Shown here in pieces: positions 36,417 to 45,184 of a DNA stretch of 64,000 bases. A model generated the notes under the pieces. It ran no database searches and was not told the origin of the DNA. It worked only from the letters and a program-made list of their open reading frames with translations. The DNA is from Streptomyces sp. NBC_00250 (GTDB taxonomy: Bacteria > Actinomycetota > Actinomycetes > Streptomycetales > Streptomycetaceae), in the NCBI RefSeq assembly GCF_036192275.1, contig NZ_CP108088.1, forward strand, positions 5,519,501 through 5,583,500, written 5' to 3'. Each line of letters opens with the position of its first letter. Within the stretch, counting starts at the first letter, position 1. The translations under genes and the position numbers were made by a program.

Positions 36417-36444
36417 TCTGAACGACATTCGAGGAGGCACCCCC

Positions 36445-38109
36445 ATGTCAGGACCCCGCCCCGTACGAGCGGCTCGCGGTACGGAACTGAGCGCCCTGGG
36501 ATGGCAGCAGGAAGCCGCCCTCCGGATGCTCCAGAACAACCTCGACCCCGAGGTCGCCGAGCACCCCGACAAGCTCGTCGTCTACGGCGGCACCGGCAAG
36601 GCCGCCCGCGACTGGCGCTCCTTCGACGCCATGGTCCGCACGCTCCGGACGCTGAAGCAGGACGAGACGATGCTCGTCCAGTCCGGCCGCCCCGTCGGCG
36701 TCATGCAGACCCACGAGTGGGCCCCGCGCGTCCTCCTCGCCAACTCCAACCTGGTCGGCGACTGGGCCAACTGGGAGGAGTTCCGCCGCCTGGAGCACCT
36801 CGGCCTCACCATGTACGGCCAGATGACCGCCGGGTCCTGGATCTACATCGGCACCCAGGGCATCCTCCAGGGCACGTACGAGACCTTCGCCGCCGTCGCC
36901 GCCAAGAAGTTCAACGGCACCCTCGCGGGCACCATCACCCTCACCGCCGGCCTCGGCGGCATGGGCGGCGCCCAGCCCCTCGCCGTGACGATGAACGACG
37001 GCGTCGCGATCTGCATCGACGTCGACCCGCGCGCCATCGAGCGCCGCATCGAGCACCGCTACCTGGACGTGAGGGCCGACAACCTCGCCCACGCCCTCCA
37101 GCTGGCCACCGAGGCGCGCGACGCCCGCCGCCCGCTCTCCATCGGCCTCCTCGGCAACGCCGCCGAACTGCTCCCGCAGATGCTCGCCGAGGGCGCCCCG
37201 ATCGACATCGTGACGGACCAGACCTCGGCCCACGACCCGCTGGCCTACCTCCCGATCGGCGTCGCCTTCGACGACATGGCCGACGCGGCGGCGAAGGACC
37301 CGGCCGGGTTCACCCAGCGGTCGCGCGAGTCGATGGCCAAGCACGTCGAGGCCATGGTCGGCTTCATGGACGCGGGCGCCGAGGTCTTCGACTACGGCAA
37401 CTCGATCCGCGGCGAGGCCCAGCTGGCCGGCTACGACCGGGCGTTCGCCTTCCCCGGCTTCGTCCCGGCGTACATCCGCCCGCTGTTCTGCGAGGGCAAG
37501 GGCCCGTTCCGCTGGGCCGCGCTCTCGGGCGAGGCGAGCGACATCCACAAGACCGACAAGGCGCTCCTCGACCTCTTCCCGGAGAACGAGTCCCTCCACC
37601 GCTGGATCAAGATGGCCGGCGAGCGCGTCCACTTCCAGGGCCTGCCCGCCCGCATCTGCTGGCTCGGCCAGGGCGAGCGCGACAAGGCCGGCGACATGTT
37701 CAACGACATGGTCGGCAACGGCACCCTCGCCGCGCCCCTCGCGATCGGCCGCGACCACCTCGACTGCGGCTCGGTGGCCTCCCCGTACCGCGAGACCGAA
37801 GCCATGCTCGACGGCTCCGACGCCATCGCCGACTGGCCGCTCCTCAACGCCATGGTGAACGTCGCCTCCGGCGCGTCCTGGGTCTCCATCCACCACGGCG
37901 GCGGCGTCGGCATGGGCCGCTCCATCCACGCGGGTCAGGTCTCCGTCGCGGACGGCACGGCCCTCGCGGGCGAGAAGATCCGCCGCGTCCTGACCAACGA
38001 CCCCGGCATGGGCGTCATCCGCCACGTCGACGCGGGCTACGACATCGCGGAGCGGGTCGCGGACGAGAAGGGCGTACGGATCCCGATGCGCGAGGGCGAC
38101 GACGCGTGA
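36445..38109 (+). CDS. hutU: Urocanate hydratase
   Basis: Converts urocanate to imidazolone-5-propionate, the second step of histidine degradation; uses tightly bound NAD. The 554-residue protein has the expected [13 protein letters not shown] near the N-terminus, the nucleotide region [19 protein letters not shown] and the C-terminal active-site segment [22 protein letters not shown] 36445 follows CGAGGAGGC; an upstream in-frame ATG would start inside the promoter. The stop overlaps the GTG of the next gene (GTGA). Confidence 0.97.
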   Translation: MSGPRPVRAARGTELSALGWQQEAALRMLQNNLDPEVAEHPDKLVVYGGTGKAARDWRSFDAMVRTLRTLKQDETMLVQSGRPVGVMQTHEWAPRVLLANSNLVGDWANWEEFRRLEHLGLTMYGQMTAGSWIYIGTQGILQGTYETFAAVAAKKFNGTLAGTITLTAGLGGMGGAQPLAVTMNDGVAICIDVDPRAIERRIEHRYLDVRADNLAHALQLATEARDARRPLSIGLLGNAAELLPQMLAEGAPIDIVTDQTSAHDPLAYLPIGVAFDDMADAAAKDPAGFTQRSRESMAKHVEAMVGFMDAGAEVFDYGNSIRGEAQLAGYDRAFAFPGFVPAYIRPLFCEGKGPFRWAALSGEASDIHKTDKALLDLFPENESLHRWIKMAGERVHFQGLPARICWLGQGERDKAGDMFNDMVGNGTLAAPLAIGRDHLDCGSVASPYRETEAMLDGSDAIADWPLLNAMVNVASGASWVSIHHGGGVGMGRSIHAGQVSVADGTALAGEKIRRVLTNDPGMGVIRHVDAGYDIAERVADEKGVRIPMREGDDA

Positions 38110-39329
38110 GCGACACGTTTCACGCCATGTGGCGGTCGCTGCGGCCCATCGGTCGCAGCGCCGCCTCCGGTGGCTACCGCCGCTACGCCTGGACCGAGGC
38201 CGACGCCGACTGCCGGCTCTGGTTCCGGATGCAGGCCGAGGCCCGCCGCATGGACGTCGAGACCGACCGCAACGGCAACCAGTGGGCCTGGCTCGGCGAC
38301 CCGACCGCCGGCGACGCGGTCGTCACCGGCTCCCACCTGGACTCCGTCCCGGACGGCGGCGCCTTCGACGGCCCCCTCGGCGTCGTCTCCGCCTTCGCCG
38401 CCCTCGACGAACTGCGCTCCCGCGGAGTCGTGTTCAAGCGCCCCCTCGCCATCACCAACTTCGGTGACGAGGAAGGCGCCCGCTTCGGCCTCGCCTGCGT
38501 CGGCTCCCGTCTCACCGCGGGCCGGCTGACGAAGGAGCAGGCGTACGAGCTCCGCGACGCCTCCGGGACCAGCCTTCCGCAGGCCATGGAGGCGGCCGGG
38601 TACGACCCCTCGACCATCGGCTCGGACCCCGAGCGGCTCGCCCGCGTCGGCGCGTTCGTCGAGCTCCACGTCGAGCAGGGCCGCGCCCTCGACCTGTCCG
38701 GCGACTCCGTCGGCATCGCCTCCTCCATCTGGCCGCACGGCCGCTGGCGGTACGACTTCGCCGGCGAGGCCAACCACGCGGGCACCACCCGCCTGGTCGA
38801 CCGCCGCGACCCGATGCTGACGTACGCGGAGACGGTCCTCGCCGCCCGCCGTGAGGCCGAGCTGGCCGGCGCCGTCGCCACCTTCGGCAAGATCGCGGTC
38901 GAGCCGAACGGCGTCAACGCCATCCCCTCCCTGGTCCGCGGCTGGCTCGACGCGCGCGCCGCCGACCAGGACTCGCTCGACACGGTCGTCGCGGGCGTCG
39001 AGACGGCGGCCCGCGACTACGCCCGGCGGCACGGCATCGACCTCACGGTCGTCCGGGAGTCCTTCACCCCGATCGTGGACTTCTCGCACGCCCTGCGCGA
39101 CGAGCTGTCCCGGATCCTCGGCGACGGGGCCGCGGGGAAGGTGCCGGTCCTCGGCACGGGCGCGGGCCACGACGCGGGTATTTTGTCCGAATCGATCCCG
39201 ACCGCCATGCTGTTCGTACGGAACCCCACCGGGGTCTCGCACTCCCCGGCCGAGTTCGCGGCCGAGGACGACTGCGTGGCCGGGGTCCTCGCACTCGCCG
39301 ACGTACTGGAGGAGCTGGCGTGCCGCTGA
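38106..39329 (+). CDS. M20-family amidohydrolase (annotated type: allantoate amidohydrolase)
   Basis: Zinc amidohydrolase of 407 residues, family of allantoate amidohydrolase and N-carbamoyl amino-acid hydrolase. Metal ligands are in [31 protein letters not shown] and ELHVEQG, the dimer/substrate region has [10 protein letters not shown], and the last ligand is in GTGAGHDAG. It lies between hutU and hutF with overlaps on both sides (4 and 10 bases), so it belongs to the hut operon. Since no hutG is present, it may hydrolyse N-formyl-L-glutamate to glutamate and formate; inference from context. Confidence 0.9.
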   Translation: MSDTFHAMWRSLRPIGRSAASGGYRRYAWTEADADCRLWFRMQAEARRMDVETDRNGNQWAWLGDPTAGDAVVTGSHLDSVPDGGAFDGPLGVVSAFAALDELRSRGVVFKRPLAITNFGDEEGARFGLACVGSRLTAGRLTKEQAYELRDASGTSLPQAMEAAGYDPSTIGSDPERLARVGAFVELHVEQGRALDLSGDSVGIASSIWPHGRWRYDFAGEANHAGTTRLVDRRDPMLTYAETVLAARREAELAGAVATFGKIAVEPNGVNAIPSLVRGWLDARAADQDSLDTVVAGVETAARDYARRHGIDLTVVRESFTPIVDFSHALRDELSRILGDGAAGKVPVLGTGAGHDAGILSESIPTAMLFVRNPTGVSHSPAEFAAEDDCVAGVLALADVLEELACR

Positions 39330-40660
39330 CGACGTACTGGCTGGAACACGCCTGGCTCGACACCAACGTCGAGCCGGGCGTGGCCCTGGACGTGGACTCC
39401 GCGGGCCGGATCACGGCCGTACGGACGGGGGTCGACGCCCCACCCCCCGGCGCGGTGGCGCTGCGCGGCCTGACGATCCCGGGTCTCGCCAACGCCCACT
39501 CGCACGCCTTCCACCGCGCCCTGCGCGGCACCGTCCAGGTCGGCTCCGGCACCTTCTGGACCTGGCGCGAGGTCATGTACAACGTCGCCCAACGCCTCAC
39601 CCCCGAGAGCTACTTCGCCCTCGCCCGCGCCGTGTACGCGGAGATGGCGCTCGCGGGCATCACGGCCGTCGGCGAGTTCCACTACCTCCACCACGCGCCC
39701 GGCGGCACCCCGTACGCCGACCCCAACGCCATGGGTGAGGCCCTGATCGCCGCGGCGGGGGAGGCGGGCATCCGCATCACCCTCCTCGACACGGCGTACC
39801 TCTCCGCCGGCTTCGGCGCCGCCCCCGACCAGCACCAGCTCCGCTTCTCCGACGGCACGGCGGAAGCCTGGGCCGAGCGGGTGAGCGGGCTCAAGGAGAG
39901 GGAAGGCGTCCGGATCGGGGCGGCGATCCACTCCGTACGCGCGGTCCCGGCCGACCAGCTGTCGACGGTGGCCCGCTGGGCCCAGGACCGGCAGGCCCCC
40001 CTCCACGTCCACCTCTCCGAGCAGACCGCCGAGAACGACGCCTGCCTCGCCGCCCACGGCCGCACCCCCACGCAGCTCCTCGCCGACCACGGGGTGCTCG
40101 GCGCCCGGACGACGGGCGTCCACAACACCCACATGACGGACGCCGACATCGCCCTGATCGGCTCGACGTCCACCGGCACCTGCATGTGCCCCACCACGGA
40201 ACGGGACCTGGCCGACGGCATCGGCCCGGCCGTCGCCCTCCAGCAGGCCGGCTCCCCGCTGTCTCTGGGCAGCGACAGCCACGCCGTCATCGACCTCCTG
40301 GAAGAGGCGCGGGCCATGGAGCTGAACGAACGCCTCCGCACCCGCACCCGAGGTCACTGGACGGCGGCGGCGCTGCTCCGCGCGGCCACGACGGACGGCC
40401 ACGCGGCCCTCGGCTGGACGGACGCGGGCACCCTGGAGACCGGCGCCCTGGCCGACTTCACGACGATCAGCCTGGACTCGGTCAGGACAGCGGGACCGGT
40501 GCCGCGTCTGGCAGCCGAGACGGCGGTATTCGCAGCGTCGGCAGCGGACGTCCGGCACACGGTCGTGGGCGGACGTCACGTCGTACGGGACGGGGTCCAC
40601 CAGTCCGTGCCGGACGTGCCCCGGACCCTCGCGGACTCGATCGCCGCACTGCGCGGCTGA
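39320..40660 (+). CDS. hutF: Formimidoylglutamate deiminase
   Basis: Amidohydrolase-fold enzyme of 446 residues that converts N-formimino-glutamate to N-formylglutamate and ammonia. Metal site [11 protein letters not shown] near 57, FHYLHH near 118, [13 protein letters not shown] near 225, and late Asp in [20 protein letters not shown] 39320 starts within the last codons of the preceding hydrolase gene. With hutU and hutI it completes the five-step, formylglutamate branch of histidine breakdown. Confidence 0.93.
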   Translation: MPLTTYWLEHAWLDTNVEPGVALDVDSAGRITAVRTGVDAPPPGAVALRGLTIPGLANAHSHAFHRALRGTVQVGSGTFWTWREVMYNVAQRLTPESYFALARAVYAEMALAGITAVGEFHYLHHAPGGTPYADPNAMGEALIAAAGEAGIRITLLDTAYLSAGFGAAPDQHQLRFSDGTAEAWAERVSGLKEREGVRIGAAIHSVRAVPADQLSTVARWAQDRQAPLHVHLSEQTAENDACLAAHGRTPTQLLADHGVLGARTTGVHNTHMTDADIALIGSTSTGTCMCPTTERDLADGIGPAVALQQAGSPLSLGSDSHAVIDLLEEARAMELNERLRTRTRGHWTAAALLRAATTDGHAALGWTDAGTLETGALADFTTISLDSVRTAGPVPRLAAETAVFAASAADVRHTVVGGRHVVRDGVHQSVPDVPRTLADSIAALRG

Positions 40661-40686
40661 AGCGCCTGAAGGAGACACCACTCACC

Positions 40687-41970
40687 ATGAACACCGGCCC
40701 CGCGGCGACGAACAACCCGGTGGCGAGCTCCGCCCCCACGAGCGCGAACAGCGCCGTGGCGAAGGCCGCCACCGCCATCGTCAACATCGCCAACCTCGTC
40801 ACGAACGATCCCTCCCTCGGATGGGGGTCCCCCCGTTCGAGCAAGTTCGAGAGTGGGGGAGGAAGTCCCCTGGGCCTGATCCAGGACGCGGCCGTCGTCA
40901 TGGACGGCGACCGCGTGGTCTGGGTCGGTGAATCCAGCAAAGCACCGGCCACTGACAACCGGGTCGACGCCGGTGGACGGGCGGTGATCCCCGGCTTCGT
41001 CGACTCCCACTCCCACCTCGTCTTCGCGGGCGACCGCACGGCCGAGTTCAACGCCCGCATGTCCGGCCAGGCGTACGCGGCGGGCGGCATCCGCACGACG
41101 GTCGCGGCGACGCGCGCGGCGACCGACGCCGAGCTCTCGGCGAACGTCGCCCGCTACCTCCGCGAAGCCCTCCGCCAGGGCACGACGACCTTCGAGACCA
41201 AGTCCGGCTACGGCCTCACGGTCGAGGACGAGGCCCGCGCCCTCCGCATCGCGGCCGAGCACACCGACGAGGTCACGTACCTCGGCGCGCACATCGTCTC
41301 CCCGGACTACGCCGACGACCCGGCCGCGTACGTGGAGCTGGTGACGGGCGAGATGCTGGAGGCCTGCGCCCCGTACGCCCGTTGGGTCGACGTCTTCTGC
41401 GAGAAGGGCGCCTTCGACGGCGACCAGGCCCGCGCGATCCTCACCGCCGGCATGGCGAAGGGCCTCCACCCCCGGGTGCACGCCAACCAGCTCACGTACG
41501 GCCCCGGCGTCCAGCTGGCGGTGGAACTGGACGCGGCGAGCGCCGACCACTGCACCCACCTCACGGACGCCGACGTGGACGCGCTGGCGAACGGCTCGAC
41601 GGTCGCGACCCTCCTCCCCGGCGCCGAGTTCTCCACCCGGGCGGAGTGGCCGAACGCCCGCCGGCTCCTGGACGCGGGCGTGACGGTGGCCCTGTCCACG
41701 GACTGCAACCCGGGCTCGTCCTTCACCTCCTCCGTCCCCTTCTGCATCGCGCTCGCGGTACGGGACATGGGCATGACCCCCGACGAGGCGGTCTGGTCGG
41801 CCACGGCGGGCGGCGCGGCGGCCCTGCGCCGCACGGACATCGGCCGGCTGACGGTGGGCGCCCGCGCGGACCTCACCGTCCTGGACGCCCCGTCCCACGT
41901 CCACCTCGCCTACCGCCCGGGGGTCCCGCTGGTGACGGAGGTCTGGCGGGCGGGCGTGCGGGTGGCATGA
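40687..41970 (+). CDS. hutI: Imidazolonepropionase with an in-frame insertion
   Basis: Opens the imidazolone ring to N-formimino-glutamate. Amidohydrolase metal motif [13 protein letters not shown] near 110, [10 protein letters not shown] near 160, and [13 protein letters not shown] near 275. The 427-residue protein is longer than usual: an Ala/Thr/Asn-rich N-terminus (about 1-30) and residues about 45-61 ([17 protein letters not shown]) interrupt the otherwise conserved DPSLG...[13 protein letters not shown]. The insertion is encoded by a palindromic repeat at 40820-40868. ATG 40687 follows AAGGAG by 12 bases. Confidence 0.94.
   Translation: MNTGPAATNNPVASSAPTSANSAVAKAATAIVNIANLVTNDPSLGWGSPRSSKFESGGGSPLGLIQDAAVVMDGDRVVWVGESSKAPATDNRVDAGGRAVIPGFVDSHSHLVFAGDRTAEFNARMSGQAYAAGGIRTTVAATRAATDAELSANVARYLREALRQGTTTFETKSGYGLTVEDEARALRIAAEHTDEVTYLGAHIVSPDYADDPAAYVELVTGEMLEACAPYARWVDVFCEKGAFDGDQARAILTAGMAKGLHPRVHANQLTYGPGVQLAVELDAASADHCTHLTDADVDALANGSTVATLLPGAEFSTRAEWPNARRLLDAGVTVALSTDCNPGSSFTSSVPFCIALAVRDMGMTPDEAVWSATAGGAAALRRTDIGRLTVGARADLTVLDAPSHVHLAYRPGVPLVTEVWRAGVRVA
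40820..40868. repeat. Palindromic dispersed-repeat-like insertion inside hutI
   Basis: GATGGGGGTCCCCCC at the left and GAGTGGGGGAGG at the right surround GTTCGAG-CAA-GTTCGAG. The composition and layout match a dispersed GC-rich palindrome I recall as common in Streptomyces intergenic DNA. Here it lies within the reading frame and its length keeps the frame. Confidence 0.65.
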
Positions 41971-42028
41971 GGGCATGACGTGGCATCAGAAGTGATGCCC
42001 GGCAGTCCGGTTGATCACAGGATGCGGT

Positions 42029-42042
42029 GAGTACGGGTACTC
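42029..42042. promoter_or_regulatory. Palindrome before a lipoprotein gene
   Basis: Perfect GAGTAC-GG-GTACTC, 37 bases before the lipoprotein ATG. Possible operator or promoter-overlapping site. Confidence 0.35.
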
Positions 42043-42078
42043 ATGTGGGCGGGCGCCGTCCGCTCGCATGATTCCCGC

Positions 42079-42864
42079 ATGAGGAAACCGACCCGCTTGA
42101 CGAAGATCGTCCTGGCAGCCGCACTCGGCAGCATGGCCCTGACCGCCTGCGGCACCGAGAACTCCACGGGTAAGGCCCCCGGGAAGGTGTCCGCCGCCGG
42201 CGCCACCGCCTCGGCGAAACCGGACCCGACGCGGACGGTCCCGTCGGATGCCTTGGCGAGGCACCCCGACCCGGAGGTCCGGTTCCTGGCGCTGGAAACC
42301 CGCCTCACGAACGAGTGCGCGCCGGGCACCATGCCCGAGTTGCCCGCACTCCCGCCGGTCGACGACATCTCCGAGCCGGTGGAGCCGGAAGAGCAGCCGA
42401 CAAGGGGCCCCGAGCCGGTGGGGCCGGAAGAGCCGCCGACCAAGGGCCCCGAGCCGCTCCCGCTCCCCACGGACGCCCCCGAGCCGCCCTCCTCCGAGCC
42501 CACGCGGACCGGGCCGGTCGAGGAAGTCCCGCTGTCCTCCCTCGGCAGGTGCGTCGGGGACGCGCACGCCGAGCGCATCCGGAAGGCGCTCGACGGCGCG
42601 AGCCCGGACGACTACGCGGAGCTGCGAAAGAGGCTGACGGCCCTGGACTATCTGCCGTGGAGCATTCACCGGATGCCGGACCGCGGGGGCAGGCCCCAGG
42701 CACGGATCGACTTCCGGGAGCAGAGCATCAGCGGCGATCTGGCCGTGGACGTCACCGCCACTGTCCGCGGGGTGACCGCCGAACCCTTCGGAGCCCCCGT
42801 GGAGCCGTATGCGGACGTCACTGAGGTGCAGCGGAAGCCGAACCGGCGATCCCCCGCCGCCTGA
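42079..42864 (+). CDS. Lipoprotein of unknown function with Pro/Glu repeats
   Basis: Exported lipoprotein of 261 residues; lipobox ALTAC with Cys at about 24. A Pro/Glu-rich region (about 95-150) repeats GPEPVGPEEPPTKGPEP-type units; its codons show a matching DNA repeat. The C-terminal domain (about 155-255) contains CVGDAHAERIRKAL and WSIHRMPDRGGRPQARIDF. ATG 42079 is chosen over the ATG at 42043 since it begins directly with the basic/hydrophobic signal. No family recognised. Confidence 0.75.
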   Translation: MRKPTRLTKIVLAAALGSMALTACGTENSTGKAPGKVSAAGATASAKPDPTRTVPSDALARHPDPEVRFLALETRLTNECAPGTMPELPALPPVDDISEPVEPEEQPTRGPEPVGPEEPPTKGPEPLPLPTDAPEPPSSEPTRTGPVEEVPLSSLGRCVGDAHAERIRKALDGASPDDYAELRKRLTALDYLPWSIHRMPDRGGRPQARIDFREQSISGDLAVDVTATVRGVTAEPFGAPVEPYADVTEVQRKPNRRSPAA

Positions 42865-42910
42865 CGGCCACCGCCGGGCGCGAGGGTGCCCCGGGATATC
42901 CTGAGACTCC

Positions 42911-43549
42911 ATGGAACCCACCACGGCTCTCTGGTCCTTCGCCCTCGTCGTAGGGCTGCTCACCCTCACCCCCGGCCTCGACACCGCGCTGATCCTGCGC
43001 ACCTCCGCCCTCGGCCACCGCGCGCGGGCCTGGGGAGTCGTCCTCGGCATCCAGACCGGCACGCTGCTGTGGGGCGCGCTCACTTCGCTGGGCGTCACCG
43101 CGCTCCTCACGGCCTCGCAGCTGGCGTACGACATCCTGCGCTGGGCGGGCGCGGCGTACCTGGTCTGGATCGGCGCGCAGATGCTCCGCAACACCTTCCG
43201 GGGCCTCCCGGCGGCGGGAGAGGCGGACGAGGGCCACGCGACGGCCGAGGACTCCGTGGCCGCCGGCTGGCGCCAGGGAACGCTCACGAACCTCCTGAAC
43301 CCGAAGGTCGGCGCCTTCTACGTCGCGGTTCTCCCCCAGTTCCTGCCGACGGGCGGCGACCACTTCACCATGGGCCTTCTCCTGACCGGCGAGCACATCC
43401 TCCTCGGCCTCCTCTGGTCCACGGTCCTGATCGCCTTCGCCCGCCTCCTCCGCGACCAGCTCCGCAGGCCCAGGGCCCGCCGCTACCTGGACCGGCTCAC
43501 GGGCACGGTCATCGCGGCCTTCGGCGTCCGCCTGGCGCTTTCGAACTAG
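42911..43549 (+). CDS. LysE-family amino-acid exporter
   Basis: Membrane protein of 212 residues with about six helices. LysE/RhtB signature near the N-terminus: LLTLTPGLDTALILRTSALG, and the mid-protein loop WRQGTLTNLLNPKVGAFYV. Probably exports an amino acid or analogue; close to hut genes but separated by the lipoprotein gene. Its 3' end overlaps the convergent VOC gene by 41 bases. Confidence 0.92.
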   Translation: MEPTTALWSFALVVGLLTLTPGLDTALILRTSALGHRARAWGVVLGIQTGTLLWGALTSLGVTALLTASQLAYDILRWAGAAYLVWIGAQMLRNTFRGLPAAGEADEGHATAEDSVAAGWRQGTLTNLLNPKVGAFYVAVLPQFLPTGGDHFTMGLLLTGEHILLGLLWSTVLIAFARLLRDQLRRPRARRYLDRLTGTVIAAFGVRLALSN

Positions 43550-43925
43550 CGGCACCGGCGGCCGCGTCGGGCCGCTGGGACCGGTGGCTCAGGACGTTGA
43601 TCACCCGGCCGTCCGGGTCGCGGGTGAAGAAGCGGCGCACGCCCCAGGGTTCGTCGGTCAGCGGGTGGACGATCTCGGCGCCCGACGCACGGACCGCCGC
43701 GTACGCCGCGTCCACGTCGTCGACCTCGACGCTCAGGTCCGGGGTGACCGGAGCAGTCAGGTCGTGGGTCATCAGGCTGATCTGAGCCGTGGGGGCCGAC
43801 GGGGAGGCGAGGGTGGTGATCCAGCCGTGGTCCATGACCGCCTCGAACCCGAGCAGCCCGTAGAAGTCGCGGTTCTCCTCGGGGGAGGCGGTGTGGAGGT
43901 TGGGGACGGCGCGGCGGATCGTCAT
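43509..43925 (-). CDS. VOC-family (glyoxalase-like) protein
   Basis: Protein of 138 residues with two beta-alpha-beta-beta-beta units: RRAVPNLHTASPEENRDFYGLLGFEAVMD and LSVEVDDVDAAYAAVRASGAEIV...WGVRRFFTRDPDGRVINVL. Possibly a metal-dependent dioxygenase, isomerase or resistance protein. The C-terminal 20 residues are basic and overlap the end of the LysE gene. The ATG overlaps the stop of a 41-residue upstream frame. Confidence 0.87.
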   Translation of the reverse strand: MTIRRAVPNLHTASPEENRDFYGLLGFEAVMDHGWITTLASPSAPTAQISLMTHDLTAPVTPDLSVEVDDVDAAYAAVRASGAEIVHPLTDEPWGVRRFFTRDPDGRVINVLSHRSQRPDAAAGAASSKAPGGRRRPR

Positions 43926-44047
43926 CGGGGGCTCCCGGACGGCAGGCGCGGTGCGTCGGGTTCGTTCCCGGGCTCGAAGTCGCCCGGCCGGGCGAGGAAC
44001 CGGGCGACTTCCTCGGGTTCGCGGACGGTGGTCGGCAGTGCTCCCAT
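43922..44047 (-). CDS. 41-residue coupled ORF upstream of the VOC gene
   Basis: ATG 44047 to TGA 43922; its stop overlaps the VOC start (ATGA). It encodes MGALPTTVREPEEVARFL followed by a hydrophilic segment. Codon use is like the neighbours (GC-rich third positions). Possibly a leader or small cytoplasmic protein. No ribosome site is evident. Confidence 0.4.
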   Translation of the reverse strand: MGALPTTVREPEEVARFLARPGDFEPGNEPDAPRLPSGSPR

Positions 44048-44070
44048 GACCGCACCCTAGCGAGCGCGGG

Positions 44071-44361
44071 TCAGCGGAACTCGTGAACCAGCTCGATCTC
44101 GCCCACGATGTGCGCGTTGAACTCGTCGAGCTCCTCGGTCGGCACCCACAGCTCCAGGATCGTCCGGCCGCCCGCCTGCCTGACCGGGTACCTGCGCAGG
44201 AACTCCGTGTCGACCTGGAAGCGCGTGACGAAGCCCGCGCCGTCGTGCCCGGCGTTCCAGTCGCGCGCGATCTTCACCGCGTACTCCTCGTCGAGCACCG
44301 GGTGGAAGATCGGCTGCTCGGGCAGTCGCGGCGGCCAGGCCCCCCACCCCAGCTGCCGCAC
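44071..44361 (-). CDS. ADP-ribosylation/crystallin J1-like protein, N-terminally short
   Basis: Protein of 96 residues matching the end of a family usually annotated ADP-ribosylation/crystallin J1: GWGAWPPRLPEQPIFHPV, EEYAVKIARDWN, VTRFQVDTEFLRRYPV and ELWVPTEELDEFNAHIVGEI. Family members normally begin with a further strand (LWRPVGPEELALV-like); here the frame runs back to the TGA of the kinase-like gene only 12 bases upstream in the same frame. GTG 44361 is the best start. Either a short variant or a truncated gene. Confidence 0.65.
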   Translation of the reverse strand: MRQLGWGAWPPRLPEQPIFHPVLDEEYAVKIARDWNAGHDGAGFVTRFQVDTEFLRRYPVRQAGGRTILELWVPTEELDEFNAHIVGEIELVHEFR

Positions 44362-44373
44362 GAGGTCCAGCGC

Positions 44374-45069
44374 TCAGGCGGCCCGGGACGCCGCCAGCTC
44401 CGTCACCAGGTCCGCCGCCGCGCCCAGCGCGGCCACCTCCCCGTCCGTCAGGTTCGGGTCCGCCGCGCGGCGGAGCCGGGCCGTGCCGATGTGCGGCAGG
44501 ACCGGGGCCGTCGCGGCCGACAGGAGCGCGGCCAGGCCCGCCCGGGCGCCCGGGGCGTACGGCGCCGGGGAGACCGCCACCTCCGCGAGGAGCAGCGCCG
44601 ACATCGCGTGGTCGAGGCCGGGCGGGTGCCCTTCCTCGGCCGTCTCCCAGTCGATGACGACGGGCCCCCGGTCGGCCGTCAGGAGGACGTTTCCGGGGTG
44701 CAGGTCCAGATGCGCCGGCGGCGATCCCGGCAGCGCGTGCAGCCTCGCCAGGAGCTCCGCCATCAGCACGCCCGCCGGTTCCGGTTCGTACGTGCCGGCC
44801 AGCAGGGCGTCCAGGAGCGAGGGCCCCGCGAGGCGCTCCATCACCAGATCGGGCCCCTCCGCGCGCAGCACCGCCGGAACCGGGTAACCCTGGCGCGCCA
44901 GCCGCGTCATGACCTCGGCCTCCCGGGCCGTGCCGCCACCGTCCCGGTTGCGCCGCAGCACCCACGCGTCGTCTCCGGGCAGCGCGTACACGTCCGCGGT
45001 CCTGCCCCAGCCGATGATCTCCAACTCGTCCACCCCGCGGGCCTCTTGATCACCACGGATCCCCGTCAT
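44374..45069 (-). CDS. Aminoglycoside-phosphotransferase-fold kinase
   Basis: Small APH-family protein of 231 residues. The N-lobe starts GWGRTADVYALPGDDAWVL, the catalytic loop is HLDLHPGNVLL and the Mg motif VIDWETAEEG. Likely phosphorylates a small molecule; substrate unknown. ATG 45069 follows AAGGAGGGG. The next gene is in the same frame 12 bases downstream. Confidence 0.85.
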   Translation of the reverse strand: MTGIRGDQEARGVDELEIIGWGRTADVYALPGDDAWVLRRNRDGGGTAREAEVMTRLARQGYPVPAVLRAEGPDLVMERLAGPSLLDALLAGTYEPEPAGVLMAELLARLHALPGSPPAHLDLHPGNVLLTADRGPVVIDWETAEEGHPPGLDHAMSALLLAEVAVSPAPYAPGARAGLAALLSAATAPVLPHIGTARLRRAADPNLTDGEVAALGAAADLVTELAASRAA

Positions 45070-45184
45070 GTCCCCTCCTTCACGGGTTGGTCACGGAAAG
45101 CCCCAGTATCCCTGCCGCGGGTGACCACGGACCGGTACCGTCCTGTCCTGGTAGTGCTCAGGGGGTAGACCGGGGGGTCGGCAG

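Noticed and set aside
36398..36444. ATG 36397 as the hutU start
   Set aside because: It lies inside the predicted promoter and inverted repeat; ATG 36445 has a strong ribosome site and the usual N-terminus.
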